From positions 1-33,639 of the forward strand of contig JAZRDG010000123.1 in NCBI GenBank assembly GCA_045660125.1: 33,639 nt of DNA, given 5' to 3'. The DNA comes from SVQP01 sp045660125 (GTDB lineage Bacteria; Bacillota; Clostridia; Oscillospirales; CAG-272). Shown piece by piece: positions 31,995-33,639 of this stretch. Numbering within the stretch: the stretch's first letter is position 1; the number at the start of each line of letters is the position of its first letter. A program made the translations under genes and the position numbers. Under the pieces are notes generated by a model, which was given only the letters and a program-made list of their open reading frames with translations, made no database searches and was not told the origin of the DNA.

Positions 31995-33314
31995 ATGTTT
32001 TTTGATCAGAATCTTTTGCTTTACAACGAGGCAGGAAAAGCGCTTTACCAAAAGGTCAGGAGCCTGCCCATCATTGATTACCATTGCCACCTTGATCAGA
32101 CAAAAATTGCGCAGGACTGCAGCTTTGGCGATATCGGCGAGCTGTGGCTGGCGGGCGACCACTACAAGTGGCGCGCCATGCGCATGTGCGGCGTAGATGA
32201 GTTTTATATCACGGGCGGCGCAAGCTTCCACGATAAGTTTATCAAGTACGCCGAGATCCTGCCCAACCTGATCGGCAATCCCCTTTACTACTGGACACAT
32301 CTTGAGCTTAGCCAGATCTTCGGCATCGATGCTCCGCTCAACAAAGACAGCGCAGAAAGCATCTACCAAGCGGCAAACCAAAAGCTCAAGGACATGAGCG
32401 TGCAGAGCATGCTCAACAGCTTTTCGGTAGAATTTATCGGCACGACCGACGATCCCGTAGATACCCTTGCCGACCACAAGACCTACGGCAATATCCGCGT
32501 CACCCCCACCTTCCGCCCCGACAAGCTGTTCAATTTTGAGCAAAGCTACATTGACAAGCTGGGTCAGGTGGCAGAGATCGACATTCAAACGCTGGATCAG
32601 CTTTTGGCAGCACTGGCAAAAAGACTTGATTTCTTTGTTTCCAAAGGATGCCGCATGGCGGATCACGGCATGGACAGATTCCCCGAATCCTATGCGACCT
32701 ACGAGCAGGCATGCGAGCTTTTCAAGCAGCGCGCAGACCTTGGTGCGCAGCAAAAGGAAGCACTCAAGGGCTTTATTCTCGTATGGCTCTCCAAGGAATA
32801 CGCCAAGAGAAGCATCACGGTGCAGCTGCACTTTGCGGTTACCAGAAACGTCAATCCCCCCATGTTCGCGCTTTGCGGTGCGGACAGCGGCTTTGACGTG
32901 ATCAGCGAAACGCCTTCGGTGCAGAACATCGTCGGATTCCTCAGTCAGATCAGTGACGACGAGCGTCCCGACACCATTCTCTACACGCTCAACGATGCAA
33001 ATCTTGCCTCGGTTGCTTGCGTCAGCGGTGCATTCCGCAAGGTCAGAATGGGCGCGGCTTGGTGGTTCAACGACACGGTCGAGGGCATCCGCCGCAATCT
33101 CAAGATCATTTCCGAATACGCCAGCCTTGGTAACAATCTGGGCATGCTGACCGACTCGCGCAGCTTCTCCAGCTATTGCCGCTTTGATTTCTTCCGCCGT
33201 ATCCTGTGCGACTATGTTGGCAACCTCGTTGAAAAGGGAGAATACGATCAGGCAAGCGCCGTGCAGCTTGTAGAAAACATATGCTATTATAACGCAAAAA
33301 GGATGGTAGAATAA
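31995..33314 (+). CDS. uxaC: Glucuronate (uronate) isomerase
   Basis: This 439-residue protein would isomerise D-glucuronate to D-fructuronate (and galacturonate to tagaturonate). It is a TIM-barrel, amidohydrolase-superfamily enzyme; the metal-binding H30-x-H32 motif (IIDYHCHLD) is at the N-terminus. Further UxaC blocks are EFIGTTDDPVDTL (about 142-154), TPTFRPDK (about 170-177), and GMLTDSRSFSSYCRFDFFRRI near the C-terminus. It is slightly shorter than the E. coli protein (470 residues). The start lies two bases after the uxuB stop, with its ribosome binding site (GGGAG) inside the end of uxuB. The next gene overlaps it by one base. Confidence 0.95.
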   Translation: MFFDQNLLLYNEAGKALYQKVRSLPIIDYHCHLDQTKIAQDCSFGDIGELWLAGDHYKWRAMRMCGVDEFYITGGASFHDKFIKYAEILPNLIGNPLYYWTHLELSQIFGIDAPLNKDSAESIYQAANQKLKDMSVQSMLNSFSVEFIGTTDDPVDTLADHKTYGNIRVTPTFRPDKLFNFEQSYIDKLGQVAEIDIQTLDQLLAALAKRLDFFVSKGCRMADHGMDRFPESYATYEQACELFKQRADLGAQQKEALKGFILVWLSKEYAKRSITVQLHFAVTRNVNPPMFALCGADSGFDVISETPSVQNIVGFLSQISDDERPDTILYTLNDANLASVACVSGAFRKVRMGAAWWFNDTVEGIRRNLKIISEYASLGNNLGMLTDSRSFSSYCRFDFFRRILCDYVGNLVEKGEYDQASAVQLVENICYYNAKRMVE

Positions 33315-33639
33315 TGCAGAAATACATACCCGTTGTGGTGATCAAAGAAATGTCGGAAACCGACAAAATACTGCAAGCGCTTAAAAACAGCGGCATTATG
33401 TGCGCGGAGATCACCTTCCGCACCGCTTGCGCTGCAGAGGCAATTGCCTATGCTGTGAAAAATTACCCCGATATGGAGATCGGCGCAGGCACGGTCATCA
33501 ATGCACAGCAGTGCGAGCAGGCGCTGCAGGCAGGCGCAACCTTTATCGTGTCCCCCGGTTTCTCCCCCGCAGTGGCAACCATTTGCGTGGAAAGAAACGT
33601 CCCCTACTACCCCGGCTGCGTGACCCCCACCGAGATCAT
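33314..33639 (+). CDS. eda: KDPG aldolase, 3' end outside window
   Basis: The start ATG shares its A with the uxaC stop (TAATG), and AAAAGGATGG lies nine to ten bases upstream. The visible 108 residues match 2-keto-3-deoxy-6-phosphogluconate/4-hydroxy-2-oxoglutarate aldolase: IPVVVIKE, the catalytic-site glutamate in AEITFRT, IGAGTVI, the phosphate-binding FIVSPG, and PYYPGCVTPTE. The Schiff-base lysine lies beyond the window, so it cannot be checked. It would split KDPG into pyruvate and glyceraldehyde-3-phosphate, the last step of uronate catabolism. A KDG kinase gene is needed between UxuA and this enzyme and is expected just downstream. Confidence 0.93.
   Translation, partial: MQKYIPVVVIKEMSETDKILQALKNSGIMCAEITFRTACAAEAIAYAVKNYPDMEIGAGTVINAQQCEQALQAGATFIVSPGFSPAVATICVERNVPYYPGCVTPTEI

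Overview
The window looks like a chromosome segment of an anaerobic, carbohydrate-fermenting Clostridia/Oscillospirales-type gut Firmicute. The evidence is AGGAGG-type ribosome binding sites, sigma-A promoters that almost all have 17-bp spacers, lipoproteins with Lys-poor Thr/Glu linkers, ECF sigma factors of a clostridial type, an oxygen-sensitive iron-sulfur CoA-dehydratase/activase pair, and short intergenic palindromes ending in CCCTAC. No phage, insertion sequence, CRISPR array, tRNA or rRNA gene was seen.

Layout. Positions 1-633 hold the end of an unrecognised gene, followed by radC (minus strand). Positions 1743-5532 hold two lipoprotein genes under a perfect sigma-A promoter; the first carries an endonuclease/exonuclease/phosphatase domain. 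A MATE exporter (5573-6943) faces a small ferritin-like protein (6958-7392), with a shared terminator between them. Positions 7532-12700 are a glycan locus: a GH78-type alpha-L-rhamnosidase (minus) diverges from a tandem pair of DUF4832-type TIM-barrel paralogs, and the block ends in a 104-bp nested palindrome. Positions 12728-16190 and 20056-22564 are two paralogous operons, each an ECF sigma factor translationally coupled to a very large single-pass membrane protein, and each ending in the same 34-bp bidirectional terminator. Between them, on the minus strand, lie a clan GH-D-like glycosidase and an MFS sugar transporter.

Positions 22574-29797 are a three-gene minus-strand operon and the most interesting part of the window. 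It contains an adenylation-carrier-thioester reductase (A-T-R) enzyme, a two-ATPase CoA-dehydratase activase with a DUF2229-type region, and an HgdB-like reductase subunit. The last two match the architecture of the anaerobic plasmalogen synthase (pls) operon described in Clostridium perfringens. The added A-T-R gene would supply acyl reduction to an aldehyde, so I propose an expanded ether-lipid or fatty-aldehyde locus. Positions 29914-33639 are a plus-strand uronate operon (uxuA, an SDR-type uxuB, uxaC and a truncated KDPG aldolase gene) that would take D-glucuronate to pyruvate and glyceraldehyde-3-phosphate.

Taken together, the cell appears to strip rhamnose, galactose-type sugars and uronic acids from plant or host glycans, to monitor its envelope through two related ECF systems, and to remodel its lipids anaerobically. 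Functional statements rest on reading motifs by eye; no database search was possible.
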